The notes under the pieces: generated by a model
The model's database searches: none
Told to the model about the DNA's origin: nothing
The model's input: the letters and a program-made list of their open reading frames with translations, nothing else
Position numbers and translations under genes: made by a program
Shown: piece by piece, positions 9,701 through 17,820 of the stretch
How positions within the stretch are numbered: the stretch's first letter is position 1
Layout: every line of letters starts with the position of its first letter
Assembly (NCBI GenBank): GCA_002337145.1
Contig: DDFK01000001.1
Span: 372,001 to 436,000 of the forward strand
Length of the DNA: 64,000 bases
Source of the DNA: Chitinophagaceae bacterium UBA1930
GTDB taxonomy: Bacteria > Bacteroidota > Bacteroidia > Chitinophagales > Chitinophagaceae
Reading direction: 5' to 3'

Positions 9701-10629
9701 CCCCTTGTTATGGTATAATCAGTGGTTCCATCGTTATGCCATTTTAATGTGGTAGCTGCATTGCCTACAGATGCCAATAACCAAGGATCTGTTTTTAATG
9801 CCAAAGCTCCATTGGGGTGCTGTGGGCTTTCCGCAGGAAAGCCTGAAACCCTATAAGTAGCCGTATTGATGGCATTTACCGCATTGATGCTTTGGGTTTG
9901 TGCCACCGTTGATTTTGAAGTATAGTTCCTCACTTCCACACAATCGTTTAGGTGTCCGTGTGGTCCATCAAATTTGCAAGACACGGTGAAATTGTCTTTG
10001 CCGATAATATTTCCGTTCAAGGCATCCACCCTAATCAACCAATGGTCTGCAACGCCTTTGGGAGCAAGCTGTACCTGCCAGCCCAATTTCACTTTGCCAC
10101 TATCGGCTGGCACCCATAACAGTTCCACTGTTATATTATCCGTTGCAATATCCAACGAAGGATAGGTTATTTTTTTACCGCTGTTCTGTACATCAATAGG
10201 TGCAATTGCCTGCTGCACCTGTTTGTTGACGTGTAAGGCAGCTGCACGCAATGCATCGCTTGCAGATAGCACTGGCAGCCCTTCTGCAGCAGTTACTTTA
10301 TTGGCAACCTTTCTGATACGTTCACCGGCTTTTGATACCAGTTTTTCGTCTTTAAATGCAAAAACCTGTATGCCGTTGTACACGCCAATGCCTTTATAGG
10401 TCTGTTGCACATACACCATTAAGGTTTGGGATATGGTGTTGAAATACACATTGGCAACAGCCATGTTTGCTATATCATCTAACGATAAACCTTCAACCGG
10501 AGCATTCTTTTTAATCAGGTCAAATGCCTTTTGTTGGTCATCGTTTTTTTGACTAAAGGCTACAAAAGAAACCAATAAAAAAATGGCACTCAAACACAAA
10601 CGCAATTTGCAGATAGATTTGTTACGCAT
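6781..10629 (-). CDS. Secreted M36 (fungalysin-type) metalloprotease with PA domain and T9SS sorting domain
   Basis: 1282 residues. A Sec signal peptide (1-27, ending VAFSQ) is followed by an FTP-type propeptide and an M36 catalytic domain with the zinc motif HEYTH (H601, E602, H605) and the downstream EGWSDYMALM segment. A protease-associated (PA) domain is inserted before the zinc site (around TGDIVVYNDDNTGANHLACA and IDRGTCNFNDKVKNAQNAGA). Next come a DUF11/CARDB-like repeat, a MAM/jelly-roll-like segment, a fibronectin-like domain and a type-A T9SS C-terminal domain (ITVTPNPAKDKIAI ... KKLLIQ). It should be secreted across the outer membrane by type IX secretion and act as an extracellular endopeptidase. 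It is monocistronic with terminators on both sides. The exact domain edges were read by eye. Confidence 0.92.
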   Translation of the reverse strand: MRNKSICKLRLCLSAIFLLVSFVAFSQKNDDQQKAFDLIKKNAPVEGLSLDDIANMAVANVYFNTISQTLMVYVQQTYKGIGVYNGIQVFAFKDEKLVSKAGERIRKVANKVTAAEGLPVLSASDALRAAALHVNKQVQQAIAPIDVQNSGKKITYPSLDIATDNITVELLWVPADSGKVKLGWQVQLAPKGVADHWLIRVDALNGNIIGKDNFTVSCKFDGPHGHLNDCVEVRNYTSKSTVAQTQSINAVNAINTATYRVSGFPAESPQHPNGALALKTDPWLLASVGNAATTLKWHNDGTTDYTITRGNNVYAQEDRDNNNNTFGLSATSTTASPSLTFDFPYNPIQPQNILSQNIAITNLFYWNNIMHDISYQYGFDEISGNFQASNMGRGGIGNDYVIADAQDAGGTNNANFNTPADGGKPRMQMYFFNPVPASAMYVNAPASMVGYKYAVESNFVTGIPTSTSVIYNKLARIGPLTGDIVVYNDDNTGANHLACAAAFNTAQLAGKIALIDRGTCNFNDKVKNAQNAGAVAVIMVNNISGTPTVMGGNYDVTITAPAFMVSLEDGAAIKSALAANQTVNITLQPMDGDMDNGVMAHEYTHGISNRLTGGPANSSCLQNAEQMGEGWSDYMALMVTTNWATATVNDGGNSRPIGTYVTGQAITGSGIRRYPYTTNMSVNPWTYAMLATATSGEVHNIGEIWCTVLWDMTWNIIQQDNAINTNLYNATAAGGNTAALKLVMMGMKLQPCSPGFIDGRNAILKADTLLYNGKYSCSIWNAFARRAMGYNASQGSSASYTDQTPDYSLPSVATLVKNVSKATVAMNEELTYSFKVTAQCSPINSYKVIDTLPANVTYVTGSGGTYDATYRTVTFSNISLAASQNAVYTCRVKVNTGTYSAPVQHINETVTGTALPSSWASNSSTTTQWVVSSSQSYSAPYSFYCQELSTPSLQTLTTTNAYSLTRVSTLSFYHFYNTESGYDGGVVEISTDNGANWTDLGPYMKTNGYNTVIAADAATALINRNAFSGTSNGFIQTIIDLSLFAGSTAKFRFRFASDNGGTVNGWYVDDINVRSESGVYNKARLYDGSNNALSVSDTTSIIANVVPVQWGSFTAEKQGTGSLLKWTTIQEQNSLKFIVERSIDGNVFAEIGSINAVGNSNTTKAYTLTDALPVAGINYYRIKQVDVDGRAVYTDIKAVTFNPFKGNITVTPNPAKDKIAITVPGNSKTLQITIVNAVGQRVQITNINGQYNQLQLNNLAPGLYYIKISGEEGEQTKKLLIQ

Positions 10630-10655
10630 GTACAGTTAGGTATTTTAAAGAGTGT

Positions 10656-10682
10656 CGAAGATAAATGAACGGGCTTTGCAAA
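10656..10682 (-). promoter_or_regulatory. Candidate promoter of the M36 protease
   Basis: On the minus strand TTTG (10682-10679) and TATCTTCG (10663-10656) are separated by 15 nt, resembling the Bacteroidota TTG / TAnnTTTG promoter with a short spacer. The -7 box lies 26 nt before the ATG. Inferred from motif only. Confidence 0.45.
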
Positions 10683-10857
10683 TGCTTTAATTAAGATTAA
10701 ACTATAACATGAAAAGCCTTGATTGGGCATGAAACGATTAGAAGGAAAACAATGTTTGCAGGTAAACTATTTATGAATATTTACAACGCTTGTAAAGGCT
10801 TGAAACTTTTCGAAGCAAGCATGCCAATTGTTTGATGAAAACAAACTTTACATAAAT

Positions 10858-10891
10858 AAAAAACTCCCATACTTTTTATCGTATGGGAGTT
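10858..10891 (-). terminator. Terminator immediately downstream of rpoB
   Basis: An 11-bp stem, AACTCCCATAC (10862-10872) / GTATGGGAGTT (10881-10891), on the minus strand is followed by a T-run (complement of 10858-10863). It lies 23 nt past the rpoB stop and would end transcription before any further gene. Confidence 0.85.
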
Positions 10892-10914
10892 GGTATAATT
10901 AACCTTCGGTTGTG

Positions 10915-13900
10915 TTATTCGAATTTCAGATCCAAACCTAAACCTCTTAATTCATGTACCAATACATTGAATGATTCCGGTACACCAGCCTTAGGTATAT
11001 TATCGCCCTTAACAATTGCCTCGTAGGTTTTTGCACGGCCAATAATATCATCCGATTTAAGTGTCAACAGTTCCTGTAAAATGTTGGCTGCACCATAAGC
11101 TTCCAGTGCCCAAACCTCCATCTCACCAAACCTCTGACCACCAAACTGTGCCTTACCACCCAAAGGTTGCTGCGTAATTAAGCTGTATGGCCCAATGGAA
11201 CGTGCGTGCATCTTATCATCAACCATGTGGTGCAGTTTAATTACATAGATAACACCCACAGTTGCTTTCTGGTGGAAGCGTTCGCCTGTTTCACCATCGT
11301 ATAAATAAGTGTGCCCGTTTAAAGGTATACCTGCATCTTTACAGTATTGCTCAATTTCAGTAGTAGTGGCACCGTCAAAAATTGGTGTTGCGAATTTCAT
11401 TCCCAATTTTTTACCTGCCCAACCTAAAATGGTTTCATAGATCTGGCCCAGGTTCATACGTGAAGGTACCCCTAGTGGGTTCAGCACAATATCAACCGGT
11501 GTTCCATCTTCCATGAAAGGCATGTCTTCAGCACGAACAATTTTTGCAACGATACCTTTGTTTCCGTGACGGCCCGCCATTTTATCACCCACTTTCAACT
11601 TACGTTTTACAGCAAGGTACACTTTGGCCAATTTCAATACACCAGCTGGTAACTCGTCACCAATAGAGATATTGAATTTTTCACGTTTGTAACGTCCTAA
11701 TTCTTCGTTGAATTTGATGCTATAGTTGTGCAACAAGGTGTTGATGGCATCATCGGTCTTGGCATCACCTGTCCAGCCTAATGGGTTAACATTCGCATAG
11801 TCAAGTGTAGACAAATTCTTCTGATTGAATTTTGCACCTTTACCTACCAACACTTCACCAAAGTTGTTTGCAACACCTTGAGATGATTTGTCTTTCAGTA
11901 ATGACTGCAATTTGTTCAACAATTGCTCTTTGATATCGTCTTCGTTCTGTTGGTGCGTTTTCTCTACTTTTTCCAACAAGGCTTTTTCACGAACCTTAGC
12001 GTTCTTATCTTTCTTGGCACGTTGGAACAGTTTCTTGTCGATTACAACACCTTCAGTTCCGTTTGGAGCTTTTAATGAAGCATCTTTTGCATCACCTGCT
12101 TTGTCGCCAAAGATGGCACGCAATAGTTTTTCTTCTGGTGTAGGATCGCTTTCACCTTTAGGCGTGATCTTACCAATCAGGATATCGCCTTCTTTAATGG
12201 TTGCACCGATACGTATGATACCATGCTCATCCAGATCCTTTGTTGCATCTTCCGATACGTTGGGGATATCTGGTGTCAATTCCTCTTCGCCCAATTTGGT
12301 ATCACGTACTTCCAGTTCGTATTCGTCAATATGCACGGATGTGAACCAGTCTTCACGAACCACTTTTTCATTGATCACGATCGCATCCTCGAAGTTGTAA
12401 CCTTTCCAAGGCATGAAGGCTACTTGCAAGTTTCTACCTAAAGCCAATTCACCGTTTTGGGTTGCATAGCCTTCAGTCAGGAAATCACCCTTCACTACTT
12501 TCTGTCCTTTCTTAACGGCAGGACGTAAGTTGATACAGGTAGCTTGGTTGGTTTTGATGAATTTGGTCAGTTTATAAACAATCAAATCATCATCAAAACT
12601 TATTAAACGGTCTTCGTCATTCCTATCGTAACGAACGTGTATCTCGTTTGCATCCACAAACTCAACCACACCTTTACCTTCTGCATGTATCTGGATACGT
12701 GCATCACGGGCAGCTTTACCTTCCAGTCCGGTACCCACAATTGGGGCATCCATCCTGATCAATGGTACGGCCTGGCGTTGCATGTTCGATCCCATCAAGG
12801 CACGGTTGGCATCATCATGCTCCAAGAATGGAATCAGGGAAGCACTCAAACCAACAATCTGGTTAGGGGCAACGTCCATGTATTCCACTTCGGCCTTGTC
12901 AAGAATCGGGAAGTCACCAGTTTCACGGGATACGATTTTGTTCTCTGTGAAATTGCCTTTGTCATCCATTGGCGTATTGCTCTGTGCAATCTTGGCGGTA
13001 TCTTCTTCTTCGGCACTTAAGTAAACAAGTTCCTTGGTGTTTACTTTACCATTTTCCACTTTACGGTAAGGGGTTTCAATAAAGCCCATATCGTTAATGG
13101 CAGCATGTACGCAAAGTGTGGATATCAAACCAATGTTTGGTCCTTCCGGAGTTTCAATGGTACACAAACGGCCATAGTGGCTATAGTGTACGTCACGCAC
13201 CTCGAAACCTGCCCTTTCCCTGCTTAAACCGCCGGGTCCAAGAGCCGAGATACGGCGTTTGTGGGTGATTTCAGAAAGTGGATTCGTCTGGTCAAGGAAC
13301 TGCGACAATTGAGATGTACCAAAGAATGAATTGATAACAGAAGACAACGTCCTTGCATTGATCAGATCAACCGGAGTAAATACCTCGTTGTCACGAACGT
13401 TCATCCTTTCGCGGATGGTACGTGCCATACGGGCAAGACCAACACCGAATTGAGCATACAATTGTTCACCCACGGTTCTTACACGACGGTTGCTCAAGTG
13501 ATCAATATCATCAATATCTGCTTTGGCATTGGTTAAGCGAACCAAGTATTTAACGATTTCGATGATATCGATTTTTGTCAATACTTTTTTGGTCACTGGG
13601 TAATCCAAACCAAGCTTGCGGTTGATTTTGTAACGGCCCACTTCCCCTAAATCGTAACGTTTGTCGGAGAAGAACAATTTATCGATGATACCACGTGCAG
13701 TTTCGTTATCGGGGGCATCGGCACCACGCAATTGGCGGTAAATGTGCTGAACCGCTTCCAACTCACTGTTTGAAGTATCTTTATTTAATGTGTTGTAGAT
13801 GATTGCGTAATCGCCACCAACGTCTTCTTTCTGGATGAATACGCTTTTCACTTCCATTTCAATAATGGTGTTCACTGCATCTTCGTCCAAAATGGAATCA

Positions 13901-14718
13901 CGTTCCATCACGATCTCGTTACGCTCAATAGAAACCACCTCACCTGTATCTTCATCCACAAAATCTTCTACCCAGGTCCTCAAAACACGGGCAGCCAATT
14001 TTTTACCAAGGTGTTTCTCTAATTCTTTTCTATCGGAAGTTACTTCATCGGCCATACCGAAAAGTTCCAGGATGTCCTTATCGGTTTCGAAACCAATGGA
14101 ACGCAACAGGGTTGTTACCGGGAATTTTTTCTTACGGTCAATGTAAGCATACATTACGTTGTTGATGTCGGTAGCAAACTCCATCCATGCACCTTTGAAA
14201 GGGATCACACGGGCAGAATAGATTTTTGTACCGTTCGGGTGTGTGGACTGGCCAAAGAATACACCGGGTGACCTGTGCAATTGGCTTACAACCACACGCT
14301 CCGCACCGTTTACCACGAAAGTACCACGGGGGGTCATGTAAGGGATGTTTCCTAAGAATACATCCTGTACAATTGTTTGGAAATCTACGTGCTCTTCATC
14401 GTTACAGCTTAAACGCAGCTTGGCTTTTAAAGGAACAGCGTAAGTTAATCCACGCTCCATACACTCGTCGATGGAGTAACGGGGCGGGTCAATGAAATAA
14501 TCCAGGAACTCCAGTACGAAGATGTTACGTGTATCAGTAATAGGGAAGTTTTCCTTGAATACACGGAAGAGACCTTCCACGTTACGCTTATCGGGCGTAG
14601 TTTCCAACTGGAAAAATTCTCTAAATGATTCTAACTGGATGTCTAAAAGATCTGGGGTTTCCGCTAAGTTTTTGGTCTTACCGAAATTAACCCTCGTGTT
14701 CAATTGTGTTGTTGACAT
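10915..14718 (-). CDS. rpoB: DNA-directed RNA polymerase beta subunit
   Basis: 1267 residues, a full-length Bacteroidota-type RpoB. Conserved landmarks are the rifampicin region SQLSQFLDQTNPLSEITHKR then RRISALGPGGLSRERAGFEV, the stretch RLCTIETPEGPNIGLI, and near the C-terminus KMAGRHGNKGIVAKI and the final ELRGLGLDLKFE. The residues corresponding to E. coli D516, H526 and S531 are wild type, so no rifampicin-resistance change is seen. The frame is intact. Unusually, neither rplL upstream nor rpoC downstream is present: the gene has its own candidate promoter, a ~130-nt leader and an adjacent terminator. Either the rplKAJL-rpoBC cluster is split in this lineage or this is a second copy; the window cannot tell. 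Confidence 0.98.
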   Translation of the reverse strand: MSTTQLNTRVNFGKTKNLAETPDLLDIQLESFREFFQLETTPDKRNVEGLFRVFKENFPITDTRNIFVLEFLDYFIDPPRYSIDECMERGLTYAVPLKAKLRLSCNDEEHVDFQTIVQDVFLGNIPYMTPRGTFVVNGAERVVVSQLHRSPGVFFGQSTHPNGTKIYSARVIPFKGAWMEFATDINNVMYAYIDRKKKFPVTTLLRSIGFETDKDILELFGMADEVTSDRKELEKHLGKKLAARVLRTWVEDFVDEDTGEVVSIERNEIVMERDSILDEDAVNTIIEMEVKSVFIQKEDVGGDYAIIYNTLNKDTSNSELEAVQHIYRQLRGADAPDNETARGIIDKLFFSDKRYDLGEVGRYKINRKLGLDYPVTKKVLTKIDIIEIVKYLVRLTNAKADIDDIDHLSNRRVRTVGEQLYAQFGVGLARMARTIRERMNVRDNEVFTPVDLINARTLSSVINSFFGTSQLSQFLDQTNPLSEITHKRRISALGPGGLSRERAGFEVRDVHYSHYGRLCTIETPEGPNIGLISTLCVHAAINDMGFIETPYRKVENGKVNTKELVYLSAEEEDTAKIAQSNTPMDDKGNFTENKIVSRETGDFPILDKAEVEYMDVAPNQIVGLSASLIPFLEHDDANRALMGSNMQRQAVPLIRMDAPIVGTGLEGKAARDARIQIHAEGKGVVEFVDANEIHVRYDRNDEDRLISFDDDLIVYKLTKFIKTNQATCINLRPAVKKGQKVVKGDFLTEGYATQNGELALGRNLQVAFMPWKGYNFEDAIVINEKVVREDWFTSVHIDEYELEVRDTKLGEEELTPDIPNVSEDATKDLDEHGIIRIGATIKEGDILIGKITPKGESDPTPEEKLLRAIFGDKAGDAKDASLKAPNGTEGVVIDKKLFQRAKKDKNAKVREKALLEKVEKTHQQNEDDIKEQLLNKLQSLLKDKSSQGVANNFGEVLVGKGAKFNQKNLSTLDYANVNPLGWTGDAKTDDAINTLLHNYSIKFNEELGRYKREKFNISIGDELPAGVLKLAKVYLAVKRKLKVGDKMAGRHGNKGIVAKIVRAEDMPFMEDGTPVDIVLNPLGVPSRMNLGQIYETILGWAGKKLGMKFATPIFDGATTTEIEQYCKDAGIPLNGHTYLYDGETGERFHQKATVGVIYVIKLHHMVDDKMHARSIGPYSLITQQPLGGKAQFGGQRFGEMEVWALEAYGAANILQELLTLKSDDIIGRAKTYEAIVKGDNIPKAGVPESFNVLVHELRGLGLDLKFE

Positions 14719-14858
14719 ATTTTGTAAATCCGGTTTATTGCAATAAAATAATTTTGGAAGAGAAATTGAGTTCTCTTAATACTGATTTTTAGAGAGTTAT
14801 GCAATCACGGCCATGAACATAACAATCTGAGCTAGCTTACCAAAATTTGAAAGGATGG

Positions 14859-14894
14859 CAAAAGTAAGGAATGAAGGCGAATGGAAAAAACAAA
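14859..14894 (-). promoter_or_regulatory. Candidate rpoB promoter and leader
   Basis: On the minus strand TTTG (14894-14891) and TACTTTTG (14866-14859) are spaced by 24 nt and fit the Bacteroidota primary-sigma consensus. The implied leader of roughly 130 nt contains a 7-bp hairpin AAGAGAA (14758-14764) / TTCTCTT (14771-14777). Motif-based inference. Confidence 0.5.
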
Positions 14895-15001
14895 TTTTAA
14901 GCCGAAATTTTGATTGTGGAAAAAAACAATGGAAAAGTATTTTAACGATTTGGTAATTAAACTACTAGGGCATGGCAATATCTCAACCTAAAATCAATTT
15001 T

Positions 15002-15688
15002 ATGAACAAGCGTTATTTCTTTGCCGTGTTGGTTGTTGCAATGGGATTGACCCAAATTGCTGGTGCCCAAGTTATTATTGGACCGAGGATTGGCATGGGT
15101 GGGCGTATCTATGCCAGGCCCCGCCCAAGGCAGCAAGCCCGTCCGGCACCCAAACAGAACCTGCCAAAGTTTGAGCCTACCGTCAACTTATCCATCGGCT
15201 ATGGATTTCCCAACCTTGACAAGAACAGCCTGCCACAGTACTACAATGCCTACTCAGGCAATGTTTCGCAGAACGGCCCAATAGCGGGTTCGCTGGACTA
15301 TCAGTTTAGCAGGAACATGAGTATTGGTGTACTGGTAACGCACGGTACGGTTAATGCCCCTTATTATGATTATTCATCGGCAACAGTGCCTTCATTTACA
15401 TCCAAACTGGATAACTGGGCTTTTATGCTGAACCTAGTGAACTATATGCCCACCAATACTACCAAAGTATCACCTTATTTAAGAACGGCGATTGGCGTGA
15501 ATAGCTGGACGCAGACCTATACGGATGCCAATGGCAACAAAGCCGCGGTAGCACCTGTAAACCTTCCTGACCTGGCCTATCAAGTTAGTCTAGGTGCAAA
15601 GTTTAACCTTAGCAAGAATGCGGGGCTATTTGTGGAAGCGGGTTACGGTAAATACATTTTGCAGGGCGGGCTTGCCTTGAAATTTTAA
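15002..15688 (+). CDS. Outer-membrane beta-barrel-like protein
   Basis: Starting at ATG 15002 gives 228 residues with a clean signal peptide (MNKRYFFAVLVVAMG ... IAGAQ). The upstream in-frame ATG at 14972 would prepend ten residues and spoil it. After a basic, proline/arginine-rich linker (RPRPRQQARPAPKQ) the rest is alternating amphipathic strands rich in Gly, Tyr and Asn, ending GLALKF with a terminal aromatic, typical of 8-strand outer-membrane barrels. No specific family is recognised. It is monocistronic with a terminator 22 nt downstream. Function unknown; membrane location is inferred. Confidence 0.75.
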   Translation: MNKRYFFAVLVVAMGLTQIAGAQVIIGPRIGMGGRIYARPRPRQQARPAPKQNLPKFEPTVNLSIGYGFPNLDKNSLPQYYNAYSGNVSQNGPIAGSLDYQFSRNMSIGVLVTHGTVNAPYYDYSSATVPSFTSKLDNWAFMLNLVNYMPTNTTKVSPYLRTAIGVNSWTQTYTDANGNKAAVAPVNLPDLAYQVSLGAKFNLSKNAGLFVEAGYGKYILQGGLALKF

Positions 15689-15710
15689 GAAGAAAAAAAA
15701 TGTATCATAC

Positions 15711-15739
15711 ACCTTGCATTGAAAAGTGCAAGGTTTTTT
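15711..15739 (+). terminator. Intrinsic terminator after the OMP gene
   Basis: ACCTTGCA (15711-15718) pairs with TGCAAGGT (15727-15734) and is followed by TTTTT. It separates the outer-membrane protein gene from fmt. Confidence 0.85.
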
Positions 15740-15753
15740 ATTGCCCCAAACAA

Positions 15754-15761
15754 TACTTTTG
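15754..15761 (+). promoter_or_regulatory. -7 box of fmt, 4 nt before its ATG
   Basis: TACTTTTG matches the TAnnTTTG box exactly and ends 4 nt before the fmt start at 15766, predicting a leaderless transcript. No convincing TTG lies 17-23 nt upstream, so the promoter is tentative. Confidence 0.45.
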
Positions 15762-15765
15762 CCGC

Positions 15766-16713
15766 ATGAACTATAAGGACCTCCGTATTATTTTTATGGG
15801 TACACCAGAATTTGCTGTAGCATCTTTGAGTGCCTTGGTGAATACAGGCTGCAATATTGTTGGTGTTATAACTGCACCCGATAAACCTGCAGGTCGTGGC
15901 ATGAAGCTTACCGAGAGTGCCGTAAAAAAATATGCGGTTGAACAGGGCTTGACAGTATTGCAACCAGAAAAATTGAAAAGCCCGGAATTTGTTGAATCGC
16001 TGAAAGCATTGCAAGCCGATTTACAAATTGTGGTTGCGTTTAGGATGCTGCCAGAAATTGTTTGGAACATGCCACCCATGGGAACCGTAAATGTTCATGG
16101 TTCTTTGTTGCCGCAGTACCGTGGTGCCGCCCCCATCAACTGGGCGGTGATCAATGGTGAAAAAGAAACCGGTGTAACCACTTTTAAACTGAAACACGAA
16201 ATTGATACCGGCGATATTTTAATGCAGGCAGTATTGCCCATTGGCGATGATGAAAATGCTGGCCAAGTGCATGACCGTATGAAAGAGCTAGGTGCCCAGG
16301 CATTAGTTAATACTGTTACCAGCCTAGCAGAAGGTTCATTAACCGAACAACCTCAAACATTAAACCTTGCACCTTCAACTGCGTTAAAACATGCACCCAA
16401 AATTTTTACCGAAACCTGTAAGATTGACTGGGGCAAAACTGTGGATGAAATACATAACCTTATCCGGGGCCTATCGCCTTTTCCGGGAGCATTCAGTTTT
16501 TTACATGACAAGATGTTGAAAATATACAGCAGTAGAAAAGAACATACGCAACCTACACATTCCATTGGCGAAACAGTTAGTGATGGAAAAACATTTTTAA
16601 AATTTGCCTGTGCCGATGGTTATATACATGTACTGAATATGCAATTGGAAGGCAAAAAGAAAATGATGGTGGAAGATTTTTTGAGGGGATATAAAAATGA
16701 GTGGAGTAATTAG
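15766..16713 (+). CDS. fmt: Methionyl-tRNA formyltransferase
   Basis: 315 residues from ATG 15766 (MNYKDLRIIFMGTPEFAVAS), the normal Fmt length and N-terminus. The frame stays open to 15700, but that part overlaps the preceding terminator. Family signatures are FMGTPEFA, the formyl-folate site with NVHGSLLPQYRGAAPINWAV, and the C-terminal tRNA-binding domain (IRGLSPFPGAFSFL). It formylates Met-tRNA for translation initiation using 10-formyl-THF. The HGSLLP segment carries the catalytic Asn/His pair. It is transcribed alone. Confidence 0.96.
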   Translation: MNYKDLRIIFMGTPEFAVASLSALVNTGCNIVGVITAPDKPAGRGMKLTESAVKKYAVEQGLTVLQPEKLKSPEFVESLKALQADLQIVVAFRMLPEIVWNMPPMGTVNVHGSLLPQYRGAAPINWAVINGEKETGVTTFKLKHEIDTGDILMQAVLPIGDDENAGQVHDRMKELGAQALVNTVTSLAEGSLTEQPQTLNLAPSTALKHAPKIFTETCKIDWGKTVDEIHNLIRGLSPFPGAFSFLHDKMLKIYSSRKEHTQPTHSIGETVSDGKTFLKFACADGYIHVLNMQLEGKKKMMVEDFLRGYKNEWSN

Positions 16714-16735
16714 TTAGTGGAAAGTTTTTAGCAAG

Positions 16736-16820
16736 GTTTATTGCACACGGATTGTACAGATTGGGACGGATTAGTGGTGTTATAGATTTGAAATTGATTT
16801 TCTGCTTCGCAGATTGGATT
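16736..16820 (-). repeat. Third copy of the TCYTGCGRAGCAG repeat element
   Basis: Read on the minus strand it begins AATCCAATCTGCGAAGCAGA and later contains AATCCGTCCCAATCTGTACA and ATCCGTGTGC. These match, with a ~15-nt insertion, the two tandem units at 45856-46100. The plus-strand palindrome TCTGCTTCGCAGA is 16801-16813. Confidence 0.65.
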
Positions 16821-16867
16821 TATTTACTAATTGATTATGTGCTAGCGATGTCTTTTTAGCAGCAGGT

Positions 16868-17794
16868 TTATTTGTAGAAATTGACCTGTACCTGAAACTT
16901 TGCATCGGTAATATGCAATGCAGAAGCTGCGGCACTACTCATACGTAGCAATACAGTAACGTTTTCCTTCATGTCGGGCAATGCACCCAGTACCTTGGCA
17001 CAAATGCTCCTGTTATTGGTTGCTGTAATCCTTATGATGGTGCCGGGTGTTACATCGTTCATCAACACATAATACTTCTTGTCGCTCCAGCCGCTGGTTG
17101 TCTTAAATGTTGCCGCATCACCAGCTTTGCTTACCACTTGCCTGTCTTTTATATCCGATGGATATTGCGTTACAAAGAACCCTTCGCTATCGTCGTTGCT
17201 GGCAGCCGTAACTGTTGGTGATGTGGGTGCAGGTTTGGTTTCGGGTTCTTTTCTGGATGTATTGTCATTGCTTACATCATAGCCATTGTCGGTGGTGGTA
17301 CCTGTCTGTGCTATGCCATCCATTATATCGCCTGCTTTTTCTTTTGCTACCTTAAGGTGGCCAATGATTATTTTCTGGTTGGGCTGTATCACATCGTTGT
17401 TCAGGTCGTTCCATTCACGCACAAAATCGATTCTTACTTTGCCAAACACCTGGCTGATGCGGAAGAGGTTCTCCCCTTTTTGTACAATATGGTATAACGG
17501 TATCAGTACCTCGCCTTCGCCACATTGCCCATCTTGCGTAAAGTTGGTTTTGTTTACAGGTATCTTTATTTCTTTTCCAATCGTTAAAGTGCCGCCATTG
17601 TCAAAACCGTTCAGTTTTGCAACGGGTGCAGGGGCAATATTGTACAGTTTGCCAATATTGGTAAGTGTTTCTTTGGCAGCTACCGTATGCGATATATATA
17701 AATCGGGGTAAGTGCCTTGCACAATAATCTTGCGTTGTGCAATTGTGCAAAGGGTTATAATAAAACAGGTAATGGTTAAAGCTGTTCTCTTCAT
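16868..17794 (-). CDS. Secreted LysM protein with C-terminal double-psi barrel-like domain
   Basis: 308 residues from the ATG at 17794, which gives a signal peptide MKRTALTITCFIITLCTIAQ. The longer frame to 17842 would add 16 residues and overlap the upstream gene. Two LysM-like modules follow (SHTVAAKETLTNIGKLYNIA and YHIVQKGENLFRISQVFGKV), then a low-complexity Thr/Pro/Asp linker. The C-terminal ~100 residues contain YYVLMNDVTPGTIIRITATN and SICAKVLGALPD, similar to RlpA-type double-psi barrels. It is expected to bind peptidoglycan in the periplasm. It follows the methyltransferase gene on the same strand by 26 nt, so the two may be cotranscribed. Confidence 0.82.
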   Translation of the reverse strand: MKRTALTITCFIITLCTIAQRKIIVQGTYPDLYISHTVAAKETLTNIGKLYNIAPAPVAKLNGFDNGGTLTIGKEIKIPVNKTNFTQDGQCGEGEVLIPLYHIVQKGENLFRISQVFGKVRIDFVREWNDLNNDVIQPNQKIIIGHLKVAKEKAGDIMDGIAQTGTTTDNGYDVSNDNTSRKEPETKPAPTSPTVTAASNDDSEGFFVTQYPSDIKDRQVVSKAGDAATFKTTSGWSDKKYYVLMNDVTPGTIIRITATNNRSICAKVLGALPDMKENVTVLLRMSSAAASALHITDAKFQVQVNFYK

Positions 17795-17820
17795 AAAAAT
17801 TGGGGTCAAGAGCTGCGAAG

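Noticed and set aside
13200..13330. Possible rifampicin-resistance changes in rpoB
   Set aside because: The residues equivalent to E. coli D516, H526 and S531 are wild type.
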